A stretch of DNA of 64,000 bases from Lysinibacillus irui. GTDB lineage: Bacteria > Bacillota > Bacilli > Bacillales_A > Planococcaceae. The first letter of the stretch is position 1, and the number at the start of each line of letters is the position of its first letter. Shown here in pieces: positions 57,777-64,000 of the stretch. Position numbers and translations under genes: made by a program. A model generated the notes under the pieces. It was given only the letters and a program-made list of their open reading frames with translations, made no database searches and was not told where the DNA came from. The DNA lies in contig NZ_CP113527.1 of the NCBI RefSeq assembly GCF_028877475.1, positions 1,543,501 to 1,607,500 on the forward strand. The letters run 5' to 3'.

Positions 57777-59594
57777 CTATTGCTGTTGTACCGCTTCTAT
57801 TTCTAGTGTGAGGCGTTCAAGCTCATCAATTAAATGACCAATATAGGCAATGGTATCACGAAGCGGTTGGTCCGTTGTGATATCAACACCTGCCATTTGT
57901 GCCAACTCTACGGGAGATTTTGTTCCACCGGCCTGTAACACAGCTAGCCATTCTTGGACTGCTGTATCTCCCTCTTTTAAAATACGTTGAGATACTTGTG
58001 TAGATATCGTTAAACCAGCACTATATGTGTATGGGTAAAGGCCCATATAATAGTGAGGCTGACGCATCCATGTAAGTTCAGCACCTTCAGTAATATCGAC
58101 TGTGTCACCCCAGAAGTCTTCTAAAACTGAGCGTTTTAAGTTATTTAAAATGGTTGCATTGACAGCTTCACCAGCATCCACTAATTCATACACTTTACGT
58201 TGATATGCGGCTTCTAGTAAATGTGTAACAAAGTTATGATAATACGTTTTTGAAACAATGTTTGAAATCACCCAGCGCTTAAAGCGTAGATCATCATTAT
58301 GTGTGAGTAAATAATTGGCTAACAGCATTTCATTCATAGTCGACGGTGCTTCAATAAAATAAAGGGAAGGTCGGCTGTTAAGATAAGATTGGTGTTCATA
58401 CGTATTTGCGAAATGGCCAGCATGCCCTAGCTCATGAACAAGCGTAAAGACTTCGTTCATGCGTTCATTCCATGACATTAAAATATAGGGGTGGCTACCA
58501 TACGGACTTGAACAGAATGCTCCTGTTGATTTTCCTTTGTTGGGCGCATAGTCAATCCAGCGCTCATTAAAGGCTCTATCCATTAATTGATTATAATCAT
58601 CACCCATCACTGCTAATGCTTTATCAACATATTCTTTGGCCTCAGCCATTGATAATTTTGGGTCATAATCTGGATCAAGCGCAATTTTTAAATCCGCAAA
58701 GGTCATATGGTCGATGCCACTGGCTTTTTGAATTAATGTGGCATAACGACGCATATGCGGAGCAAGCTCTTTCGTAATCAAATCGATTTGACGATTATAA
58801 AGTGAACGGTCCACATCTTGGTCAAATAGTAAATAATCAATGACAGAGTCAAAGCCTCGCAGGTCAGCCATTGTTTTTTCTTGTTGAATATGCGTGTTAT
58901 ACACTTGTGCTGTTGTATGCTGGTAATCACGGAGCTTACTTGAAAAGGCCTTAAAGGCAGCACGGCGTAAATCTGTATTGGCTTCAAATTCCCAGTCATT
59001 TTCGTATAAGACAAAACTTAGTGGATGTTTTTCGCCATTTGCTTCAAATTCGCCAAAGTTCATATCCACTAATTTTGTCGTATTGTATGTTTCGTATGGA
59101 GCATCAAATGTGGCACTAAATGCTGCAAGTGCTTTTTCGACCTCTGGATGAAGCTGGTGAGGTTTATGCTTTAACAGTTCCTCTAGATAACGTTTGTAAA
59201 GAGGGCTTGATGCAGCTGCTTCCTGTAAAATTGCTTCATCCAACGCCAGTAATTCTGAGCGTACGAACGATAGGGCACTGCTGACTTTCCCGATAGCAGT
59301 ACTAAATTTCGCAGCACGCATTTGTGCTACATCATTTGTACGATCTGTTTCGAGGCTTAAGCTTGCATATGTGCCAATCGGAACAAACCTCTTTTGTAGC
59401 TCTTCAAAAGCAGATAACACGTCAATTACTTTTTGTGCATCTGTAATGGTACCTTTATACTGCTGCTCAAAGTGAAGTGCATCGTCAACCAGTTGCGCTA
59501 AAGTAGGTTCAAAATCAGCATCATTTTTTAGTAAATCTGTTAAATCCCATGTTTCTTCTACTGCAACATCTTTTCTTAATGGTAAAACTTCCAT
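57777..59594 (-). CDS. pepF: Oligoendopeptidase F (M3B family)
   Basis: Cytoplasmic zinc oligopeptidase, 605 residues, the family's usual length. Zinc motif HELGH in FTLVHELGHAGHF with the downstream glutamate block FIEAPSTMNEMLL; the C-terminal region has TYSAGLTISTQVSQ and MRQPHYYMGLYPY. It degrades peptides of about 7-17 residues. AAAGGGGTG precedes ATG 59594. With the M32 carboxypeptidase, Pcp and the amino-acid importer it adds to a strong peptide-catabolic theme. Confidence 0.94.
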   Translation of the reverse strand: MEVLPLRKDVAVEETWDLTDLLKNDADFEPTLAQLVDDALHFEQQYKGTITDAQKVIDVLSAFEELQKRFVPIGTYASLSLETDRTNDVAQMRAAKFSTAIGKVSSALSFVRSELLALDEAILQEAAASSPLYKRYLEELLKHKPHQLHPEVEKALAAFSATFDAPYETYNTTKLVDMNFGEFEANGEKHPLSFVLYENDWEFEANTDLRRAAFKAFSSKLRDYQHTTAQVYNTHIQQEKTMADLRGFDSVIDYLLFDQDVDRSLYNRQIDLITKELAPHMRRYATLIQKASGIDHMTFADLKIALDPDYDPKLSMAEAKEYVDKALAVMGDDYNQLMDRAFNERWIDYAPNKGKSTGAFCSSPYGSHPYILMSWNERMNEVFTLVHELGHAGHFANTYEHQSYLNSRPSLYFIEAPSTMNEMLLANYLLTHNDDLRFKRWVISNIVSKTYYHNFVTHLLEAAYQRKVYELVDAGEAVNATILNNLKRSVLEDFWGDTVDITEGAELTWMRQPHYYMGLYPYTYSAGLTISTQVSQRILKEGDTAVQEWLAVLQAGGTKSPVELAQMAGVDITTDQPLRDTIAYIGHLIDELERLTLEIEAVQQQ

Positions 59595-59711
59595 TTATGA
59601 ACACCCCTTTACATGTAAGTGATTTCATTATAACGAAACTATTTCGGAAAGTGAAATAATTTAATAGAATAGTTGAAATATTCTTGCGGAAGGTCAATTC
59701 TTATGAAGAAT

Positions 59712-59736
59712 GTTTGAAATATTGTCGGGCGGGAAC
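59712..59736 (+). promoter_or_regulatory. SigB-like promoter of dps
   Basis: GTTTGA (59712-59717), 13-nt spacer, GGGAAC (59731-59736), close to the SigB consensus GTTTAA-N12-14-GGGWAW. It fits the known SigB control of dps in Bacillus. Confidence 0.65.
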
Positions 59737-59813
59737 AATGTGTGTATAGCCAACATAAGTTGTAACGCATACTAAGGGCTAGAACAATTGACACATTGGA
59801 GGAGAAATACATT

Positions 59814-60254
59814 ATGACACAAAACTTAAACAAACAATTAAATAAGCTAGTGGCTACATGGTCTGTCCTTTATACGAAGCTGCACAATTATCATTGGTAT
59901 GTTAAAGGGCACGCGTTCTTTACACTGCATGCAAAATTTGAAGAATTGTATAATGAAACAACGCTGAATTTAGATGAAATAGCAGAACGTATTCTTTCAA
60001 AGGATGGCAAGCCTGTGGCAACATTAAAAGAACATCTAGAGCTATCCTATGTGGAGGAAGCGACAGGAAATGAGACAACAGAGGAAATGGTAGCAACGAC
60101 AATTTCGGATTTCCAAAAGCTAATGAAAGCATTAAATTCCGCTATGGAGCTAGCCGCTGAAGAAGGGGACGATCGTACAGAGGATTTACTTAATGCGATG
60201 TATCAATCCCTTGAAAAGCATACTTGGATGTTAAAAGCCTTCCTAGACAAATAA
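59814..60254 (+). CDS. dps: Dps-family DNA-binding ferritin-like protein
   Basis: 146-residue dodecameric mini-ferritin that oxidises and stores iron and shields DNA under stress. The inter-subunit ferroxidase residues are visible in LHNYHWYVKGHAFFTLHAKF plus EELYNETTLNLDEIAERI. Start ATG 59814 with TGGAGGA 10 bp upstream. Controlled by the SigB-like promoter at 59712; no PerR box was recognised. A terminator follows at 60271. Confidence 0.93.
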   Translation: MTQNLNKQLNKLVATWSVLYTKLHNYHWYVKGHAFFTLHAKFEELYNETTLNLDEIAERILSKDGKPVATLKEHLELSYVEEATGNETTEEMVATTISDFQKLMKALNSAMELAAEEGDDRTEDLLNAMYQSLEKHTWMLKAFLDK

Positions 60255-60270
60255 ATAACGTAGTAAGAAA

Positions 60271-60308
60271 GAGCATGTTGGAGAATTACTCTCCAGCATG
60301 CTTTTTTT
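60271..60308 (+). terminator. Terminator of dps
   Basis: GAGCATGTTGGAGA and TCTCCAGCATGCTT pair with one wobble, followed by TTTTTT. Confidence 0.9.
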
Positions 60309-60383
60309 GTTTTGAGCCACCACATGACAAATAAATAACAGGGTTTAAAGCATCATAACAATTATTACAGTTTGGTAAAACGT

Positions 60384-60408
60384 GTTTGTTTGTGTTCTGT
60401 ACGGGTAT
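60384..60408 (+). promoter_or_regulatory. SigB-like promoter of the GSP17M gene
   Basis: GTTTGT (60384-60389), 13-nt spacer, GGGTAT (60403-60408). Same architecture and spacing as the dps promoter 670 bp upstream. Confidence 0.65.
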
Positions 60409-60445
60409 TTACCTAGTAAGCCATATAAATTAGGAGGAATTGAAC

Positions 60446-60883
60446 ATGATGAATGAACAAAACCCAAAAATTGAGGTGGCCCATACGAGAAATGAAATGC
60501 TTCACATTTTAGAAAGTATGCGGTTAGAAGGTTACCAACAAGAGGATATCCATATTATTGCGAAAGATCCGCAACAGTTTGAGGACGTAAAATGGGACGC
60601 TGATGTCCAAACGCATGAAGCGGGTAATTGGGTAGACCAATTCAAATCTTGGTTTACAGGTGACTCAGCTGTTACAGAGGGCTTAAAACGATTTAATCTA
60701 TCCGAGGGACAAATCGCTTATTATTCGCATCTTGTTGAGCAAGGGAGTATTGTCTTGTATGCGGAACATGATGATGATCTGGATACACTACAAACACATC
60801 CAGAGACAGCTGCTGAACAAGAGGAGCGCTTAAGAAATCAAGAGCGTATGATCGAGGCCGAGCAATATAGAAGATTTTTATAA
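60446..60883 (+). CDS. General stress protein 17M-like (YflT domain)
   Basis: 145 residues. The N-terminal YflT-type domain (IEVAHTRNEMLHILESMRLE, YQQEDIHIIAKDP) and the later FNLSEGQIAYYSHLVEQGSI with VLYAEHD are characteristic; the C-terminus is a charged helix (AEQEERLRNQERMIEAEQY). GSP17M proteins belong to the SigB regulon, and a SigB-like promoter is present. Biochemical role unknown. AGGAGG lies 8 bp before ATG 60446. Confidence 0.88.
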   Translation: MMNEQNPKIEVAHTRNEMLHILESMRLEGYQQEDIHIIAKDPQQFEDVKWDADVQTHEAGNWVDQFKSWFTGDSAVTEGLKRFNLSEGQIAYYSHLVEQGSIVLYAEHDDDLDTLQTHPETAAEQEERLRNQERMIEAEQYRRFL

Positions 60884-60889
60884 AGTGAA

Positions 60890-60926
60890 AAACAGAGTGA
60901 TTTCAATTGATCACTCTGTTTTTTTG
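60890..60926 (+). terminator. Terminator of the GSP17M gene
   Basis: AACAGAGTGAT and ATCACTCTGTT pair perfectly, followed by TTTTTT. Confidence 0.9.
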
Positions 60927-60952
60927 TTGTAGAAAAAAGAACGAAAAGAGGC

Positions 60953-61010
60953 GTTGATTTCCATTCGCCTGCTTTCTTTCAAGGGAGCTGATGAGCTACT
61001 ATCCACTTTC
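60953..61010. repeat. Decayed partial copy of the GC-rich intergenic element
   Basis: GTTGATTTCC, then a diverged GCCTGC block and GAGCTGATGAGCTAC, follow the first half of the element at 51649. The right half and inverted end are lost. Confidence 0.55.
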
Positions 61011-61061
61011 CTTACATACTAGCGGTTGTGAGCAAAAATAGCTGAATGTTCTCCAAAGAAA

Positions 61062-61088
61062 AAAGAGTAATCACGGGGACCACTCTTT
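61062..61088 (-). terminator. Probable terminator of the EamA gene
   Basis: AAAGAGT and ACTCTTT pair around a GGGGACC-containing loop; T-run on the minus strand. Confidence 0.6.
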
Positions 61089-61988
61089 CTATTGTATAAC
61101 TTTTTCTTGTGCATCCTTTTTGATATAACGCAATACGTGAAAATGCTCTAATTGGGCAACTAAATTACCGATTAGAATAAAGCTACCACCAATGACTAAT
61201 TTCATCGTTAGGCCCTCACCAATAAACATCATGGCGAACATGGCTGCAAAAATAGGCTCTAAAGAAAAAATGAGACCTGTATGTGTAGCAGATGTGTACT
61301 GTTGTGCAACAGTTTGGCCGACAAAACAGAACGCACTACAAATGATTCCAAGACCTAAAATCGCAATCCAAGATGTCGTTGAATCTGGCAACGTTGGTGT
61401 TTCTAATATGAATGTTAAAATTAGTGCATAAAGTCCAGCGAAACCTAGTTGATAAATACCATATGAAATCGATTCGACATTTCGTGTAAAGGAGCTATTT
61501 AAAAGTAAATAAATTGAATAACATAATGCTGCAATTGCTACTAATAGGTCACCCTTTTGAAAGGTGAACGAGCCATGTGCTGTTAATACTGTAATACCAA
61601 TCATCGTGCAAATAACGGCAAAGCTAACCGCTCTCGATGGTAATTTTTTTTCAATGAAACTACTGAAAATCGGCACTAATACAACAGTTAGGCTTAAAAT
61701 AAAGCCAGCATTTGAAGCGGAGGTAGACTGTAGACCAAATAAACTTAACGCGAACACAATGAATAATAAAAATCCTTGAATAGCCGCATATTTTAATGTT
61801 TTACCATTTACTTTGATCATCCGTTTATAAAAAATAAGTCCTGCTACGAAGAATGCGATGATACAACGTAATGCCACCACATTATAAACTGCCAATGTTT
61901 CAAGCCCCATGACCATAAAGGTATAAGATAGTCCCCAAAACATTGTGACAATAACCATCAATACATTTGCTTTTCCTTGGATACTCAT
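61089..61988 (-). CDS. EamA/DMT-family transporter
   Basis: Ten-helix drug/metabolite transporter, 299 residues, made of two EamA repeats. The first runs to about residue 135, with MVIVTMFWGLSYTFMVMGLE at its start and the LFGLQSTSASNAGFI loop. The second has YSIYLLLNSSFTRN and AFCFVGQTVAQQYTSATHTG, and SLEPIFAAMFAMMFIGEGLT as the typical final signature. Probably exports an amino acid or metabolite. Start ATG 61988 with TAGGTG upstream. Divergent from the LysR gene, which probably controls it. Confidence 0.9.
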   Translation of the reverse strand: MSIQGKANVLMVIVTMFWGLSYTFMVMGLETLAVYNVVALRCIIAFFVAGLIFYKRMIKVNGKTLKYAAIQGFLLFIVFALSLFGLQSTSASNAGFILSLTVVLVPIFSSFIEKKLPSRAVSFAVICTMIGITVLTAHGSFTFQKGDLLVAIAALCYSIYLLLNSSFTRNVESISYGIYQLGFAGLYALILTFILETPTLPDSTTSWIAILGLGIICSAFCFVGQTVAQQYTSATHTGLIFSLEPIFAAMFAMMFIGEGLTMKLVIGGSFILIGNLVAQLEHFHVLRYIKKDAQEKVIQ

Positions 61989-62122
61989 TATGTTCACCTA
62001 CCATCTGTGTACTAAAACAGTTTTTATACTAAAAATTACTATATATCTTGTATTGTGATTAGTAAAACGAATGTTTATAATGAATAGGATTAAAAAATTT
62101 CATGTACATAGAGGGATGGCGA

Positions 62123-63007
62123 ATGAGCTTAGTAAAATATGAGATTTTAACAAAGGTAGCAGAAGTAGCAAGTTTTACAAAAGCAGCGGATGCGCTAGGG
62201 TTAACACAGTCTGCAGTGAGTCATGCCGTATCGAGTTTAGAAAAAGAATTTGGCTTTGCCCTTATTCACCGTAGTCGTGTAGGTGTCACACTAACAAGTG
62301 AAGGACAGACAATGCTTAGGGCGATGCGACAGGTCTTGGACGCACAGGAGTTATTGCAGCAGGAAGCAGCGCATATTCTCGGCGTTACACGAGGTAAGGT
62401 ACGTATTGGTGTTATTTCAAGTATTTCTTCGAATTGGATGCCTGAAATTATTCAGATTATGGATCATCAATTTCCTGGGATACAAGTGGAGTTACGTGAA
62501 GGGGATTATTACGAAATTGAACAATGGCTTCTAAGTGGTGAAGTCGAGGCAGGATTCCTGAATGGGCAAAAGTCAGAACAGTATCAATTTATGGAATTAC
62601 AGCAAGACCCTTTATTATGTATTGTTTCTCATAAAAGTCCATTATTTCATAAGACAGAAATTGATATTGTGGACCTAGAGGATATGCCTTTTATCATGAC
62701 TTCTTACAAAGGGACAAATGATGTAAAAGTGCTGTTAGAACAATATCATGTAAAGCCCAATATACGCTTTGAACTTTCTGAGGAAGTAGGAATTCTATCT
62801 ATGATTTCACACCATTTAGGGATTAGTATTTTACCCCAATTGGTCATTCAAAATTTACCGCCAACATTGAAAGCGATTCCATTAAAGCAAGGTGGCTACC
62901 GAACGATTGGTATTGCCATGAAACACCATGCTTCACCCGTGACAAAGAAATTTGCTGAAATATTAAGTGCATGGTTAAAAGAGCAAAACAGCTCCCTTCC
63001 ATCGTAG
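62123..63007 (+). CDS. LysR-family transcriptional regulator
   Basis: 294 residues. N-terminal winged helix (SLVKYEILTKVAEVASFTKA, ADALGLTQSAVSHAVSSLEK, FALIHRSRVGVTLTSEG), then a periplasmic-binding-like effector domain from about residue 90 (GKVRIGVISSISSNWMPEII). ATG 62123 with GAGGGA 7 bp upstream is preferred over ATG 62102. It is divergent from the EamA gene with a 134-bp gap, the usual layout for a LysR regulator and its target. Confidence 0.92.
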   Translation: MSLVKYEILTKVAEVASFTKAADALGLTQSAVSHAVSSLEKEFGFALIHRSRVGVTLTSEGQTMLRAMRQVLDAQELLQQEAAHILGVTRGKVRIGVISSISSNWMPEIIQIMDHQFPGIQVELREGDYYEIEQWLLSGEVEAGFLNGQKSEQYQFMELQQDPLLCIVSHKSPLFHKTEIDIVDLEDMPFIMTSYKGTNDVKVLLEQYHVKPNIRFELSEEVGILSMISHHLGISILPQLVIQNLPPTLKAIPLKQGGYRTIGIAMKHHASPVTKKFAEILSAWLKEQNSSLPS

Positions 63008-63075
63008 CTATTGAAGCAAATCGTACCATTACGTTAAAATAGTATTTGTATATATTTTAGAAACTAGGTGAGTGT

Positions 63076-63750
63076 ATGGGGACATTACTAGGCAAAACCG
63101 TACTCATTACAAGTGGGGGAACACTTGAAAAATGGGATCGTGTACGAGGGCACACGAATTTATCGAAGGGGACAATGGGCTGTTATTTAGCAGAGGCAGC
63201 ACTGGCTGCTGGTGCGACTGTCATATACATGCATGGTTACTTTGCCCAGCTCCCAGAAAACGAAGATAAAATGACATTGGTTAAATTTGAAGGCATTGAG
63301 GATTTAGGAGAAAAAGTTCGTCATGCTGTCCAACAACAACAAGTCGATATCGTCATTATGGCTGCTGCTGGCTCCGATTGGGTCATAGACAAAGTGTATG
63401 ATCAATCAGGGAATTTAATGGAGGAAGCGGGCAAAATGCCTTCTGACGAACCACCGATTATTCATTTTAAAAAGGCACCAAAAGTTTTAGGTCAAATCAA
63501 AGGCTGGCAACCAAATGTAACGTTAGTAGGCTTTAAGCTGGAAGCGACGAATGATGAGGAATTTTTGCTTGCTCGTGCAAAACTACGCATGGAAACAGCC
63601 AATGCACAATTTATGGTAGCTAACAGCTCACAATCTTTATATGGTGGGGACGAGCCTCATTGGATTGTCCCTGCTGAAGGGCAGCCAATCAAGGTGATGG
63701 GTAAGCAACAGACAGCTCAAGCTCTAATGGACTGTTTACAGGGGGATTAA
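63076..63750 (+). CDS. Phosphopantothenoylcysteine synthetase (CoaB)-like protein
   Basis: 224 residues of the DFP/CoaB ligase domain alone, without the CoaC decarboxylase. Visible: VLITSGGTLEKWDRVRGHTN (nucleotide and substrate loop), MAAAGSDWVI, FKKAPKVLGQIKGWQPNVTL and VGFKLEAT, and ANSSQSLYGGDEPHW. Stand-alone CoaB enzymes occur in some Firmicutes; this may be that or a paralogue with another substrate. The ribosome site is weak (GGTGAG). Terminator at 63756. Confidence 0.85.
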   Translation: MGTLLGKTVLITSGGTLEKWDRVRGHTNLSKGTMGCYLAEAALAAGATVIYMHGYFAQLPENEDKMTLVKFEGIEDLGEKVRHAVQQQQVDIVIMAAAGSDWVIDKVYDQSGNLMEEAGKMPSDEPPIIHFKKAPKVLGQIKGWQPNVTLVGFKLEATNDEEFLLARAKLRMETANAQFMVANSSQSLYGGDEPHWIVPAEGQPIKVMGKQQTAQALMDCLQGD

Positions 63751-63755
63751 AAGGA

Positions 63756-63792
63756 GAACTGTGGAGAGGGTTTACTTCTGCACAGTTTTTTT
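63756..63792 (+). terminator. Terminator of the CoaB-like gene
   Basis: AACTGTG and CACAGTT pair around a 17-nt loop, followed by a run of T. Confidence 0.75.
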
Positions 63793-63822
63793 GTTGTGAA
63801 AAATTGGATCTTCGTATATTAT

Positions 63823-63840
63823 TTACTTAACGGTCGGTAA
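63823..63840 (+). promoter_or_regulatory. Possible TetR operator
   Basis: TTACTTAACGGTCGGTAA is partly palindromic (TTAC...GTAA) and lies just before the TetR gene's ribosome site, where self-repression is usual. Confidence 0.45.
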
Positions 63841-63854
63841 AAAAGGAGGCCCTT

Positions 63855-64000
63855 ATGGGAAATAGAGAACAAACCTTTCAAAAAATTTTAGAAGTTGCCT
63901 ATGTGATGTTTGCAGAAAAAGGATTTGAGAAAACGAGCTTAGCTATGATTGCAGCAGAGGTCGGCATATCAAAACCAGCTATTTATTACTATTTTCAATC
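63855..64000 (+). CDS. TetR-family regulator (3' end outside the window)
   Basis: The first 48 codons are visible: MGNREQTFQKILEVAYVMFA, then the helix-turn-helix TSLAMIAAEVGISKPAIYYY F. This is the standard TetR DNA-binding domain, with AAAGGAGG 7 bp before the ATG. The ligand-binding part is cut off by the window, so the target cannot be judged. Confidence 0.9.
   Translation, partial: MGNREQTFQKILEVAYVMFAEKGFEKTSLAMIAAEVGISKPAIYYYFQ

Noticed and set aside
1..64000. CRISPR arrays, tRNA or rRNA genes, prophage structural genes
   Set aside because: None seen on reading; the only regular repeat array (28050-29283) has no spacers and no cas genes nearby.

Overview
The window reads as a chromosomal segment of a low-GC, endospore-forming Bacillaceae bacterium, most likely Lysinibacillus or a close relative. 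This is inferred from AT-rich codon use, strong AGGAGG-type ribosome binding sites, SigB-like promoters, exosporium-type DUF4183 proteins, a two-GTPase DynA, and metabolism centred on amino acids and organic acids rather than sugars. No rRNA, tRNA or CRISPR array was seen.

Layout. (1) 1-5910: the 3' part of an ethanolamine-utilisation (Eut) microcompartment operon: EutL, EutE, two hexameric shell proteins, two PduL phosphotransacylases, the EutN vertex protein and a malate dehydrogenase, closed by a terminator and followed by an AraC-type regulator. The signature enzymes (EutBC) would lie upstream, outside the window. (2) 7152-8648: the M32 carboxypeptidase gene ypwA. (3) 8.76-15.96 kb: an accessory island between ypwA and a ba3-type oxidase locus. 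Its edges carry a diverged duplication of the ypwA/oxidase junction. It holds an MccF-like peptidase, a PadR regulator with a split permease, a GNAT, a VanZ protein, small membrane proteins, a broken tyrosine recombinase, and five copies of a TCAAYAATCGGGCGC repeat. (4) 16.1-18.5 kb: ba3 oxidase genes behind a perfect FNR-type box. (5) 18.7-28 kb: CheX, a Fur-box small peptide, the pcp-pxpBCA pyroglutamate operon, DUF4183 proteins, DynA and a sulfurtransferase. (6) 28.05-29.28 kb: a nested tandem-repeat array (about 21-nt sub-units within about 124-nt units). (7) 29.4-51.6 kb: mostly core metabolism, including malic enzyme, a chemoreceptor, PurC, GdhA, D-serine deaminase, an aminotransferase, a YisP-like enzyme, an SDR, type II pantothenate kinase, small spore-protein-like genes and MarR/MFS. 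(8) 51.6-53.2 kb: a 131-bp GC-rich element with inverted ends, a LysM/NlpC-P60 hydrolase, and a holin-like toxin gene with a convincing convergent antisense RNA (type I toxin-antitoxin). (9) 53.2-64 kb: a polar amino-acid ABC importer, RNase H, SEC-C protein, PepF, Dps and GSP17M (both with SigB-like promoters), EamA/LysR, a CoaB-like protein and a truncated TetR gene.

How the parts fit. Ethanolamine, pyroglutamate, D-serine, glutamate and malate breakdown all appear here, consistent with a peptide- and organic-acid-based lifestyle. Functions are inferred from recognised family motifs read by eye; no database search was run.
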